Assembly (NCBI GenBank): GCA_022578965.1
Contig: MU400571.1
Coordinates: forward strand, 62,001-126,000
Source: Xylaria sp. FL1777
Lineage: Eukaryota > Ascomycota > Sordariomycetes > Xylariales > Xylariaceae
Length of the DNA: 64,000 nucleotides
Direction: 5' to 3'
The notes under the pieces were generated by a model that worked only from the letters and a program-made list of their open reading frames with translations, did no database searches and was not told where the DNA came from. Positions within the stretch are counted from its first letter, which is position 1; the number at the start of each line of letters is the position of its first letter. The position numbers and the translations under genes were made by a program. Shown one piece after another: positions 1 to 10,853 of this stretch.

Positions 1-387
1 AATTTTGACCGCGACCCGAGTACGCTTGCTCAGACGAGCCAACCACTGGCAAGATCGATTTTTCCGTTTGGCGGCGAGGGCCTTCTCTCTCCAATGAGCC
101 TGACCGGGCCAGACGCTACTATCTGACTGGAGCCGATTTCCACTCATAGACCCCCTTCTAAGATTCTCCTGAGACTGTGCGGGCTTCATGGCCTCGATGT
201 CGACATCAAAACCGCTGATAGTGTGTGCGGAAGTCGGCGTTGACGGGGCCGAGTTTTCATGGCTCTCGAAGCCCTCATCTGGACTTCTACCGTGGAAAGA
301 GCAATTGCTAGATTTCGGGGCAACTTCTTTCGTGGATACGGTCGTTTGGCGGGGCTTACGCGCCTCATCCTCGGCTGAGGAGACCAT
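1..387 (-). CDS. N-terminal part of an unknown membrane-type protein (cut by left edge)
   Basis: The minus-strand frame opens with ATG at 387 (start MVSSAEDEARKP) and stays open for 129 codons to the window edge without a stop, so only the N-terminal part is present. It is hydrophilic, rich in Ser, Pro, Glu and Lys, with no signal peptide. Near the edge it turns strongly basic: residues about 108-127 read AAKRKNRSCQW then LARLSKRTRVAVK. A basic stretch ending in SKR.R..VK is typical of the cytosolic flank of a membrane helix, so I infer a long cytosolic tail before a membrane anchor lying outside the window. Two other open frames cover the same bases, one per strand; I chose this one because it has an ATG, no stop, and a protein-like shift in composition. 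Family not recognised. Confidence 0.6.
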   Translation of the reverse strand, partial: MVSSAEDEARKPRQTTVSTKEVAPKSSNCSFHGRSPDEGFESHENSAPSTPTSAHTISGFDVDIEAMKPAQSQENLRRGSMSGNRLQSDSSVWPGQAHWREKALAAKRKNRSCQWLARLSKRTRVAVKI

Positions 388-1258
388 GATTTCCAGGCTT
401 GCGGAGATAGTAGAGAGCGAAGACTAGATGGATTTAGTCTGGGGTTCGGGGTCGAGGGATAGGTGGGTTTGTGAGACAAGCAGCAATGGAAGTGGAAGTT
501 CGCGTTGAGTTACGAGCAAGGACGAGTCAGAAAAAGAAAAAGCCTGCAACCCAAAAGAATCAGTACACACTATAGGACCAGGTCGTGCAAGGGGACGACT
601 TAAGTAGGCATACTATAGTAAAAGGTGCCAGGAGGGTGTGGGGGGCGCGCGAAGAGAGTCTGAGCTTAACAGCAGATATTGTAGCCACTCCTCACGAGAG
701 TTTAACGCGAGAAGCTACGAGTGTCGGGTGTTGATGTAAGATGTGGAGCTAGAGAAATACCACCAACCGGAGAGCAGGTACAATCAATGCTATTTTTGTT
801 CTGGGGTTTTGTTCCCCATCTAGAAAAATGCAGCCGGTCTTCGATACGATGTCCCGAGGATGCGATGGCACCTGTCAACGACGAACAAGAACAAGCTCGG
901 CGGCAAGAGGGGGCGGCAGCACAGTCAATCACTTTGCCCGTCCCGCAGCACGTGTTGTTTGTCTTTATGTTTGTTTGGCGTGATGATGATACGCAACGAC
1001 AGTATATTGGCGGCAAGGTGAGCTATCTCTAACGGTTTAGACTAGGTCAGCCATTACAGATATGATATAAGATGCAGATAAATAAAGAAGGCCGAGGAGG
1101 GGAGCTCGTGCTCAAGGGAGCATGATAGCGAGATACTGTGCAGCTGTTGACCGGATTGTGGGTGCACTATCCGAAGATACGAGAAGACTCCCATACATAC
1201 ACGATGACATCTGATCTAGAACAAGAAGAGGTGGACGGGGTTGTACCTCGAGGAAGGA

Positions 1259-1316
1259 GGCGGGTGGGTGAGTGGGCGAGTGGGCGCTTGAGTGGGCGCC
1301 TGAGTGAGTGGGTAGG
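1259..1316. repeat. Imperfect GAGTGGGCG minisatellite
   Basis: Tandem degenerate copies of a 9-12 base unit related to GAGTGGGCG(CTT) run through this interval. They lie in the presumed leader or promoter of the minus-strand gene starting at 387. Confidence 0.6.
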
Positions 1317-1576
1317 TTGTATATGTACGATGTGTACGAGAGCTAAATGTAGTACAAACCTAGAGATATACCTAGATTCGCCACGCAGCCGTCGTTCAAG
1401 GCGTTGGGACGAAAAACAACAGAGATATTTGGGCAAATGCAGGAGGGGGCAAGAGGGAGCAGGAAAGGAGACGCTGAAGCTGGTTCCGAGCTCTGGGTCC
1501 AAGCACATCGCATGTCTTGAATTTAGCCAAGACAAGAGGCAAGGAGCCAAGACAGGAGCCAAGAGCGAAGACCCTG

Positions 1577-1617
1577 TCGCTGCTGCTGCTGCTGCGCTGC
1601 TGCTTGCTGCTGCTCCA
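1577..1617. repeat. GCT/CTG trinucleotide tract
   Basis: An interrupted run of CTG/GCT triplets. It gives poly-Leu, poly-Ala or poly-Ser in different frames, which explains the spurious open frames over it. Confidence 0.75.
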
Positions 1618-1849
1618 TCTGCCGGGACAGAGCCTGTGTTTGCTTGGCAGGTTGCAGCGTTGCAGTGTGCTGTTCCTGTACCTATTCGCAGAGACTGGGG
1701 TTTTGGTAGGGGTTCGTCGCCGTAGTGCTTAGCGCTAGGGAGTTGAGCCCCTCCTAATATTGAAGCAATCAGAGCCTAGAACATTGGTGGGGCTGTACCA
1801 GAAAAGGCAATGTCCCTAAAAGTAACACGCCCTATCAGAAACTCCTATC

Positions 1850-2640
1850 TCGATACCTAAGTACCTATGTATGTAAGTACCCACGCGTAGGTGCCTACAT
1901 GCACTATTAGGTAAGGTATCCAGGTATTATTTCTACGTGTAGATAAAATGCTGTCAATACAGTGGCACTCCCAGTATGCGTAATGTAGGTAGGTATCTAG
2001 ATTAGTGCAACAAGTAAGCTATTGAACTGACATACAGACAGGCAAAGAGTGTCTAGGTACCAGCATGGAAAGCTTGGGCCAGTGATAGCGCTAATACATA
2101 TAAGATTTGAACTTAGTGCATGTATACTAGTACCCCTTTAACATGTAAGTACCTATGTACAAGTACCTAGATCTACTTTATGTAGGTATGGCAAATGCTT
2201 GAAACCCAATCCTTTCGGCCCTGTGCTTTGTCTTTGTCCAATTCTATGTGGCACAATCAATATCTACCTAATGTGCCCAAAAACAAAGCTACACCGATAC
2301 ATCACGTTAAGGTATCCTGTCTCACCTGTCTCATTCAGCAAAGCTATCTCTTTCCCTTGATCAATCGAGGCAACCCATTGCATGGGACTTCAGTAAGTCT
2401 GCTCGCAAGTCTGCGTTTAGTTAAGTCCCTATCTTTACAAGGTATACCGCATACGCAGTATATATGTAAGTTCCATGGCTATATAGAGAGATACCTACCT
2501 AGGTACATTAGATAATAGATGTCTGTTACGTGTTACAGTAGTGGTAGGTAGTAATTAGCACAGTGCAACCCCAGATATTGGCAGTAGGTACTTTGCACTA
2601 TAATATACTAATGTAGGTAGGTTACATACTTGTATGTAGC
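1850..2640. repeat. Cluster of TAGGTACCTA-type palindromic motifs
   Basis: Many copies of GTAGGTACCTA-like words and half-sites such as AAGTACCTATG, GTAGGTAGGTA and CTACCTAGGTAC are scattered here without fixed spacing. The same motif recurs in most other spacers of the window (for example 9490-9520, 11280-11460, 23117-23280, 28600-29520, 39930-40000 and 60870-60905) and is nearly absent from coding exons. Confidence 0.65.
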
Positions 2641-4008
2641 TACCCGAGACTACTAGCTCCAATACCTAACCAGCCGTGTCACAAATTTCATCCCTTTTGC
2701 CACAAGCGCAACACCTTTGTCAATTCTATTGGTCTCTACTTCTTGCATATTGATATTACAGGCGTATCACTACGATCTGATCTTTGCCCTACCTAGCACA
2801 GTCTTCCAGCACGTTAGCAATTCCTGAGTAAATCCGTCAGAGCTACCTCATTGAATCTTCCAGAAGAATGACATTGATTCTTAATTATACCAATACCTCA
2901 CCTTGTATGCGATACTTGAGCCAGCATACTTATGCTCGGACAACCTGGATCGCTGAGTACTTATACTCAATTCAGGATGGGAAATAGTGATAAGCAGTGC
3001 TCAGGTTTACATACCTAGTCTTCTAACAGCTAGAGGAGAGTTGATGTTGATTCTCAGCTTGCAATACCACGTATAGGTTAGTGCAGACGGATGATGGGAT
3101 AGGGTAGTGCCTTTTATTTCGTACGCACGCTGCCAGGTCCTCGGCTGTGCCCTCGATGCCACACACGATTGAACTATTTAACAGAAGCTAGACAAATGCT
3201 TTATTTCATTTTGTATAAACACCCATGGCAAATTTATATAGTATAATCATATTCTGGGGGGCACAAGGCGGTACAGACAAACCTACCTCTTTGGAATTGA
3301 TGCGCAGGCCACTTTCGTCACTTTATTTCACATTGGCGTCAGTCTTTATACCAGTTTACCAACAAGTTAATACTTACACATGTACGTGGAGCCACAAAAG
3401 ATCCCCAGTTAATTCTCAGATCTCTCATTGACCTCAAGTAGCATGAACTTGATGGGTGACCGCGGAAGCTCAGATCTCGGGTCGATCTCCAGTAGCCGTG
3501 CCTCGATAGTAGTGTTGGCGGTTACAATTGTGCTTCATCGTAGCTATGGATGGTTACGGCTAGGAAAGTAGGTGGCTCTACGTAGGGCGACCGGCTCTAC
3601 TCGAGTATAACGAGTTTCCGGGTTGGCCCGGTAAAGAGATGGGTAGCGATGAACATAAAAGCTAACCGGTCATGGTTTTCTGTGAGACCGGAGTATAACA
3701 GTAGGAATGCAGACTGTGTGAAGGAGCAAGGAGAGACCAGGGGGCTCACTACCTTTACCCTCTAAGTCGTCACTACCGCGATGATTTAAGAACTTGGGAG
3801 AACGCATGCACGAAATTCTCTTCCCTATAATCTTGAACTCGTCCTGCCAACACATGTCTGCTCATCATTTCAGACTCTATGCTCGTCATACCTTCGTACT
3901 TCACTTGCTGTCACACCAAATTTAGACCTTGTATTGCCCTCCTATTTCAGAAAGATTGAGGAAATCGTCGTTGTCTCTTCCCCTCTCATTACCTACAAAT
4001 AGTTCGCC

Positions 4009-4681
4009 ATGAAGCCCATCTACTCATTCGTTGGAATCGGGGCTATCAAAGTTGCGGTACTCGCCTCAACCGCCATCCATGAAACCCCGCGCGTTGTTTT
4101 TCCCCCTAGTATCAGTCCAGATGGCAGCGACATGATTATCCCCCGTGCCCTCGGGAAAAGAGATGCCTATACTTGCTATGGGGTATGGGTCCAGCTTCCT
4201 TGACGTACTACCAAAGAAAGTTGAACGGACGGTGGAACTGACGTCCAAGTAGAGAGATGCCCACATCACCGACTGTCAGGCCGCCCTCGACCAGCTTCAG
4301 CAGCTTGAGGACCAAAACTTCGAAGTCTATTCGGGTATTTGTCTGAACTGGTACGTATCAAGACATCTCATGTTCTATGCCTTGGTATTCTCTTCTCCTC
4401 TGATCTAGGCGCTTCTACAGTACTGGACCTACAGATCTTCACTAACGCCTTTCTATTCGCACAGGCCCCAGGATACTTGTAATGTTCGCTTCTGTGCCCA
4501 ACCCTACGTAACAAAGACCGTCAACCGCACCGCCTCGTGGATTTACCGGTGGGCCAACAACACGCTCATGGGCTGTCTCCAGGGAGGACAATACGCAGTG
4601 ATGGGTGACTCTGCTAACCTTAACGGTAACGGGGGCACATACCGCCTACATCTCGAGCATGCAATGCCAAGGCACGGTTAA
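4009..4681 (+). CDS. Small secreted six-cysteine protein (copy 1)
   Basis: Three exons, 4009-4182, 4253-4350 and 4465-4681, give 162 residues. The introns (70 and 114 bp) have good ends and branch sites (CTGAC before 4252, CTAAC before 4464). Residues 1-22 look like a signal peptide. A propeptide-like stretch follows and ends in the dibasic pair K50-R51, a plausible Kex2 site. The mature part has six cysteines at 56, 66, 88, 96, 101 and 128, consistent with three disulfides. Spacing after C66 is x21, x7, x4, x26, then x3-GQ. Three potential N-glycosylation sites (NRT, NNT) lie between the fifth and sixth cysteines. The spacing matches the next gene (6136-6816). I cannot place it in a named family; effector-like or extracellular function is inference. 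Confidence 0.72.
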
Positions 4682-6135
4682 AGCTCTCGTCTCATAATGG
4701 ACGTAGTGGGATAGGGGGTGGAAATTAAGATACCATGGCTGGATCACACTTAGACGGCTCTTTTCGATGATGTACGCACCTGCCTTTCTGTTTTTCCTCT
4801 ATTGCTTTGTTACATGTAACTTATCCACAGATAATATGTTCTCTCCATAAACTAGAAAACTAATGATGTAGGCAGTCTATGGCATTGAGAATGCTACACA
4901 TAGTCTATGTGGCCTGTGGTAGTCTACAATTTCCGAGGATTTAGAGGAGTGGCAGGGACTATTCCATGGAGAGATACCTTTAATATCTATAGATTTCTTG
5001 ATATATGTACCATTATATGCTGCATATGGGACAATGGAGTGTTTTTTGGTTCCGCTAGGGGTAACGAGTGATTAATATAGAAAATGCCACCCTCTCTTTA
5101 ATTGGTACAAAACAAGCTCTGGTAGCAAGAGTGATTAAAGCAGTATGCCATGTAGACCTCCAGAGTTTGAAATATTAGTTTGAATTAACTCGACGATGTT
5201 TACGCTATCATACAGGAGCCTTTGGGCCTTAAAGTAGGCTAGTAGAAATATGCGTGCTGCTTTACTCAAGGAGCGTCAATACTTATTTTGTAAATGGGCG
5301 TTAAGGATAAACTTCACGTCACACGTCAACACTCCCACATCCCCTCGGGCTACGTACAAGGCGCAAGAGACAGCAATGATGTAGTGACCTTACTTGTGGT
5401 CCTGCAATGACTCAAAGTTGTTGAAGTCTGGAAGCACTAGCACAGATAGGAAATAACCTGTGTTACAGTAGAAGTTTGAATATCATAGTGAATACCTATT
5501 AAAGTCATGGAATGCACCGACATAGGCTTGTTCCACGGAACACCTATTTAGGATGTAGAACAAGTTTGTGTTGTGTGTTCAACAGCATTAGGCCGGTCAT
5601 CTGTACTGTTCATAATGATGTGCGGAGTGTCTATTCATCCCACTTGCACAGGCTATATATCTAAGTATCCAGATTGGTGTCGTTTATTTATGTTATGAAC
5701 TGCTTACCTCTTTAGTATGTATACAGGTACCTATATACATGTAGGCACTGTATTCGCCTGTCTGTGTGAAGAGAAGTAGCTACCTTTGAACCTGGCTGGC
5801 CACATGGTGTATCTGAAGGTGCTACCTCTGTTTCCGTGAACGCCTGTCTCTTGATTCCAACTATAACAGGCAGTCGCACCCAAGAAATCACTCCTTCCAG
5901 TCTTGGTTGGCACCAAACTCGAATGCTTAGCCCCCTGTACCGGCACCTTAGTCTTCCTAGGTAACCTGCATCTCAACCACCTTCACAACCTTCAAGCAAC
6001 CACCCACCGCATACGCCTCCTCTGAAGCCGTCGACTCGACCTCTCTAGTCTACAATCCACCATCACAACTAACATTCTGTTTGTAAGAGATCGCATCGCC
6101 GATTCATCACAATATCTCCCCTCAAAAAACCCACA
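4682..6135. other. Spacer between the two secreted-protein genes
   Basis: AT-rich, with several short unsupported frames. I found no further copy of the cysteine pattern on either strand here. A stretch rich in C and T just before 6136 fits a leader of the downstream gene. Confidence 0.55.
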
Positions 6136-6816
6136 ATGCACATCAAAGCTCTTGTCCCTGTTGTTGCCTGCCTCGCCGGCTTCCTTGGTGCGGTAGCTGC
6201 GGTACTGGCAACTTCTGGTGATCTTGTTGATATCATCCATCACCATCATCATCGCGCCGCCGACTACTCTCACGTGTTGCCGATGAAGCACGAGGTGCAG
6301 CAACAAGCAAGAAACGTTCTCCCACCTCCCACTGGCCCTGTCCATCGCTGCCACGATCCTTACCCCGAGATATTTGTAAGTGATTTTCTGCATATAGATG
6401 GCACTTAATATTTATCAACATCCTGTCCTTCTCCCCAAATATGCTAATTCCTAGCTTGATTCACGAGGCCTATCATGCTTGTACTACCAGTTACCTCCCT
6501 ATATCACTCATACTAACAGCCACCCCTCGTACGCTAGGGCCCAGCACCACCCGTTGAAGACTGCAACAAGGTGATCCAACAGTTTTCCGCACTCACAGCC
6601 GATATCACCGTCAACCTCGTAGAAGGCTGCTATCAGATCGTGTCGGGAAACTGCACTGGTTTGGTGTGCCCTCAGCGCCCAGGCAAGAGCACCATCCCCG
6701 GAGCCACTGCAGCCCAGTACATGTCATCACCGGTGCTCAACGAGTGCATTGCCAAAGGACAGCGAGGATGGTGGAATGATGGCCAAGGATGGGGTGTTGG
6801 CGTGTACTTGGCTTAG
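6136..6816 (+). CDS. Small secreted six-cysteine protein (copy 2)
   Basis: Two exons, 6136-6375 and 6538-6816, joined in phase 0, give 172 residues. The 162-base intron starts GTAAGT and has an ACTAAC branch site. Residues 1-22 form a clear signal peptide (charged start, then a Leu/Val/Ala core). A natural run of five histidines follows at about residue 36. Mature cysteines lie at 72, 89, 111, 119, 124 and 150. From C89 the spacing is x21, x7, x4, x25, then x3-GQ, matching the protein encoded at 4009-4681 although sequence identity is low. One NCT glycosylation site overlaps the fourth cysteine. The C-terminus is Trp/Gly rich (GWWNDGQGWGVGVYLA). Likely an extracellular protein; specific function unknown. 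Confidence 0.75.
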
Positions 6817-7675
6817 ATGACTTCACCTCGCAAATAGTCATCTTTGCAACAGGGGATTTAGTATTTTCGGGACAAGCTGGTACAGCTCTACGTTTTTGTT
6901 TGTAGAATAAACAACAAGATACGGGATGGAAGTGAGAGTGAGATATGCACCGGCAAATAGGGAATGTCAGTTATAGAGCTCTCGGGATGTTTCAACAATT
7001 TAGTCATCAAAGGCTAAATAAACTATCGATGATCCCTCCGAGAGACCATAGAAAACATTTCTCAATTCTACTAACCCTGCTCTTCTCTCTTTGGAACCAG
7101 TGACGTAAGGCCCGACTTCCTCTTCCTAGTACTTCTATTCTGTAGAGCAGATCTCATATATGCTCTAAAGGTAGACAGCCTAATAGGCCCAAGCGTGGGA
7201 GAGAAGTAACGAAAAGAGAGCCTGAAACAGCTGTCATCCCATCAAAAGCTCCTACCAGTGTCTTTGTAATCCCCGAGCGAGAAATCATGACGTTGTGCGG
7301 GTGACACTATCACCAGCTTGGTGCTACAGAGACGGCCCCGGAATCGGCGAGTCTTGGGGAAATATCACCGAGGCTTATAATGAATCATGGGGATGGATCT
7401 GTTGGCTGTCGGTTACATGTAGATGCAGAATCTTCTTGTAGCTTGCTTCGTCTAAATATATACCTACATCCTAGGTACCTATCATATAATGTTGAAGTAA
7501 GCGCAAACTGTCCCACGCACTGCCCCACTTCATTACCTGTCTACCCCGCTGGAATTGGAGGCTACAGGCTGGGAAACAAAACAAAGACCGCCCAGCTAGC
7601 TTAAGACAAGCCCCAGCGATTGTTTTCTTTCGTACCTATGCTATATGGTAAAACTACCTACACTGAATAACAACC
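6817..7675. other. Spacer, no gene seen
   Basis: The 3' flank of the second secreted-protein gene and the upstream region of the next gene. Short frames only; one ATG frame at 7380-7604 has no protein-like features. Confidence 0.55.
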
Positions 7676-8119
7676 ATGGTACGTAACATATCGTCAATTT
7701 CTGACTTAGTGAAGGAAAGGCCGAGGTGGCAGGTCTCAGGTTTTAAATGTCCTACCCAGGTACTTATTGACTAATACTTCCCGTTTGCCGCTCTCTAGAA
7801 TAAAGACGGATGTTACACATACATACACATGCAGCGGCCACGCGACGCCGACCTCTTCGAGGACTTCTGCAAGGACAAGTTACCCGACGACGAGATCTAC
7901 GTGCCCCCGCATCATCAGCCCATCAATCCTGAAGACGAGGATGACGTCGTGCCCGACCAGCATGCCGCCTTCGGCATCCAGAAGGCCACGCAGCGCAACA
8001 AGGAACCTGCCTGGAAAGACCTCAACCTCGCTGAGCTCATGAAGAAGGGGCCGGCACCGGGTCGTGTTGGGCTTACGGTTGGCGGGGCCAAGAATCCGTA
8101 CAAGGGATTGCCGAGGTGA
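7676..8119 (+). CDS. Small acidic hypothetical protein
   Basis: The main open frame runs to 8119. I propose a start at ATG 7676-7678, followed directly by an intron from 7679 (GTACGT) to 7798 (CTCTCTAG, branch GACTAAT), then exon 7799-8119. This gives 107 residues starting MNKDGCYTYIHMQRPRDADL. The alternative is the internal ATG at 7829 (96 residues). The protein has an acidic middle (NPEDEDDVVPD) and a basic Gly/Pro-rich end (VGGAKNPYKGLPR), with no signal peptide, membrane segment or known motif. Codon use looks like real coding sequence and the frame has no stops. I do not recognise the family. It lies tail to tail with the TRS31 gene. Confidence 0.55.
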
Positions 8120-8504
8120 TAAGACGCCAAGACGCCTGTACGCCGAAGGCCGTAGACTCTTCGCTTTAGTCGAGGCCCAAGAAGTGGATGGGAGTTACCG
8201 GGCTCAATTGGTGCTGGTTTTCACAAGGTTCTTTTGAGGCGAGGGAATGTATCCTTTAGCATTGGAGTTTGGTCATTTGTTTTTATACCCGCGGTATGCG
8301 CGTAGGGCAGAGTCCCAACGTGCCACGACTCCCGGCTGTTCTTAGCCATGATACCGCCTCGATGAATATAAATATCGTCTGTGCCGTGAACCCTAGAACG
8401 CCACCACCCAAGCCGAAGACGCCTTGCCATGCTGTATTCCCAATGAATAGAAAACCCATATTGTTCTAGACTTCTTGTCTATATAGTACAATCACAATGC
8501 GGTC

Positions 8505-9314
8505 TTAGCCCTTGCCTAGAAAGCTCTCGCGCTCCATGACTTCGGGCGCAAACTTGACGAGAAACACGGTGCGGCCGGGCCACATCTCGCCCTCCTCCTG
8601 CTTGCCGACGCTATGGGCGGTGACGCGGGCGGGGAAGGCCGAGCCGTCGCACACGCCCTCGATGATACCGGCTACGTAGGCGGCGCAGTTGAGCTGGCTC
8701 ATGTCGCGCGGCACGCTGATGTAGCGGTTGACGAGCGGCTCGTTGTCGATGATCATGTACTCGTCGGGTTTCGACGGGTCCGAGGACTTCTCGAGACCGT
8801 CGGCCGCTTGCCCGAACAAATGCTGCCACACGTTGATCTTGATGAAGTGCAACAGTGTGATGATGTTGAGGGGCCGTGACTGCGACCGTACCGGCTCGCG
8901 GTAGAGGAGGAGGTCAAGGAGTTTCAGGCCGATCGGGTGGCCTTGTACGTTGAGCCTATTAGAGACATTGCGTGTTAGATAAGTGACTTGGAGAAAGAGA
9001 GAGAAACAGAGAGAGACTCGGTATCTCGACCCGCTAGGCTCATGCGCCTACAAGGCCAACAACGTGAATAAACGACCTGAACGCAGACTAACTCACCTCT
9101 TCTCGAGGTCCTGGATGCTTTCGATCTTCTTCGAGGCGTAGCTCACCATCTCAGAGAAGAGGTAGGCGAAGCTTGCGCCGCTGAGCTCGGCGGCCTTGGA
9201 CCGATTTAAGGGTCGGTGGTATATCGTCTTGCCGTTTGTCGGATAGCGTAGTCCGGACTGCTCTTTCGCGCCACCCCGGGGCGCTTGGGGATTGGACATT
9301 GCGTCTTCCAGCAC
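8505..9314 (-). CDS. TRS31: TRAPP complex subunit Trs31 (TRAPPC5)
   Basis: Exon 1 is 9314-9097 and exon 2 is 8955-8505. The intron splits an Arg codon, giving 222 residues. Trs31 is a core subunit of the TRAPP tethering complexes, which act as exchange factor for Ypt1/Rab1 in ER-Golgi and Golgi traffic. The Bet3/TRAPP fold shows in the helix SFAYLFSEMVSYASKKIESI (about residues 45-65), the GHPIGLKLLDLLLYRE segment after the splice site, the CAAYVAGIIEGVCDGSAFPARVTAH core, and the closing segment VFLVKFAPEVMERE. Size fits fungal homologues. The first ATG is used; Met6 is a possible alternative start. Confidence 0.93.
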
Positions 9315-9749
9315 TGCAATCCTGGGATATCTATGGTGTGAGTTGTTGTTATTGTTGTTGTTGGCCGTCCGATCGCATCTGTGAATAAGGCTGGTTTGGT
9401 TGGTGTAAAGGGTTAAGTAGAGTTCCTAGACCTGACATCAAATGTCGAATGTTATTGGCACAGGGCTGTCTTATGTGGGTCTCGGCCCTGTATATACTTA
9501 AGTACGTAGTTACCTACTTGGCCTGGCTTCCTCTGTGTGGTCTACCAAGTTAGAGCGAGTAGAAAGTAGAATAAGTATAGGCTGAAAGTGCTAGAAGCAT
9601 AGGCGAATCGAGCGAGATCAATTTCTTTGGATGTTATATATATAGATATCTGTACAACGCTAAGCTGCCTGTATTGTGTGTGTCTATCGTGTCTATAATT
9701 CATGATGTCTTGTAGTATGTGCAAATATAATTAGCTCCCTCTCTTCTAG
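9315..9749. other. Spacer with TRS31 upstream region
   Basis: Lies upstream of TRS31 and downstream of the Pdr16-like gene on the same strand. It holds a short (GTT)n run near 9341-9362 and a GTAGTTACCTACTT element near 9500. No gene seen. Confidence 0.55.
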
Positions 9750-10853
9750 CTAATCTGAGGAATCGCCAGTCGTGGTTTGCTCCTTATGCGGTGGTTCAGA
9801 TGCCTCAACGTTCCCACCAGCTATACCATGAGGTGCATGGCCTCCAAGATAATCCTCCGACTCACCGATCAGCTTGCCCCCGGCTTCCCACTTCTGGAGG
9901 CGCTCGGCCCGTCGCTGGTTGCTGAGCTTCATAAGTGCGGGCCAGTACACAGAATGGTCGTATTCGAATGGTAATTGGCCGCCTTTAAAATCTGTCACCA
10001 GTTGCTCTGGAGTCACATACTGCGTCATATCCTCGTTAAATTTCAGCTTCTCCTTGGTCAAGGGGTCGATGAAAGGGGTTATCAGCTTGAAGAAACCCCA
10101 AACGACCCATGGCACTGTTGCTCCCCTGTTAGCTCAAGCTACACTTTGCTGTCTGAGTGCTCTCTAACCGTTGATGATGAGTGCCCGTCCAAGTCTCTCA
10201 GGATAATGCGCCTGGAGGATGTTTAGCACCTCGCGGCCTTGACCAATGCCAGGAGCGGTATTTGTGCGCTTGGCACCGGCTTTGAAGTCGATGAGCAGGC
10301 AGATCTTCTCTTGCTCGGGGGGAATGAGATCAATGACGCGTTCGAGCATGAAGACCATATGCTGCACTTGTCGAGGACTGACCTCGGTGTTCTGGCGTCC
10401 TGGGTTGAGGTAGTGGCATGGGCGGCCTTGCTTATCGAAGCCAACAATGACCTGCTTTCCGGTCTCGTTCTCCGGGCCAATGTGATCTGCGGTCAAGTCC
10501 TCGACACCATACTCCCTCCGCCAGGTCAGAGTCTCTAGCAAGCGCTTCTCGGCCTCATTCCGATCCCATTTGGTGGCGCGAAGATATCTCAAGAGAGACT
10601 CTTTCGTGAGCCACATCTTCTCATTATCGGTTAGTGGTCCATTTTTGCCCTTGTCTGACGGCACCTCCGCCCAGCCCTTTGCTCTCCCGAGCAGCCAATC
10701 GTACTTGGATTGCTGCTCAGGTGTGAGAGGGGGGTTTGCAACGGGGGTGCTGTTTGCCGGAGGGGTCTCTAGAGGGACTGATAGTGAGCCATCTCTCTTC
10801 TCATCGAGCACCGACACACTCGAGGGCGGTGTCGAGGTGCCAACACTAGCCAT
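9750..10853 (-). CDS. Sec14-like phosphatidylinositol transfer protein (Pdr16/Pdr17 type)
   Basis: Exons 10853-10169 and 10114-9750 join within a Val codon (ALIIN-V-PWVVW), giving 349 residues. Pdr16/Pdr17 proteins move phosphatidylinositol and sterol between membranes and influence azole tolerance in yeasts. A Ser/Pro/Thr-rich head (1-42) is followed by a CRAL-TRIO N-terminal helical region (about 43-115, with LTDNEKMWLTKESLLRYLRA) and the CRAL-TRIO lipid-binding domain (about 127-300). Diagnostic strings are ENETGKQVIVGFD, GQGREVLNILQAHYPERLG and FFKLITPFIDPLTKEKLKF. The tail is hydrophilic. The 54-base intron has a CTAAC branch. ATG 10853 is chosen over upstream in-frame codons because the upstream part looks like leader sequence. 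Confidence 0.92.

Larger units (their letters stand above)
388..4008. other. 3.6 kb spacer between divergent genes, no convincing gene
   Basis: The spacer separates a minus-strand gene (start at 387) from a plus-strand gene (start at 4009), so it should carry both promoters. Open frames here are short or lack an ATG and have low-complexity translations. The first 1.3 kb may be leader of the minus gene. It contains a GTGGGC-type imperfect tandem repeat, a GCT/CTG tract, and many TAGGTACCTA-type palindromes. Confidence 0.6.

Noticed and set aside
188..427. Plus-strand frame over the first gene
   Set aside because: The minus-strand frame from ATG 387 is open to the edge and has protein-like composition; the plus frame looks like its shadow.
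1138..1725. 195-codon plus-strand open frame
   Set aside because: It starts from a GTG codon and runs through the GAGTGGGCG and CTG repeats; the translation is low complexity with no family features.
1883..1888. Lone ACGCGT (MluI box)
   Set aside because: Single copy inside the TAGGTAC repeat cluster, far from a replication gene; chance expectation is enough.
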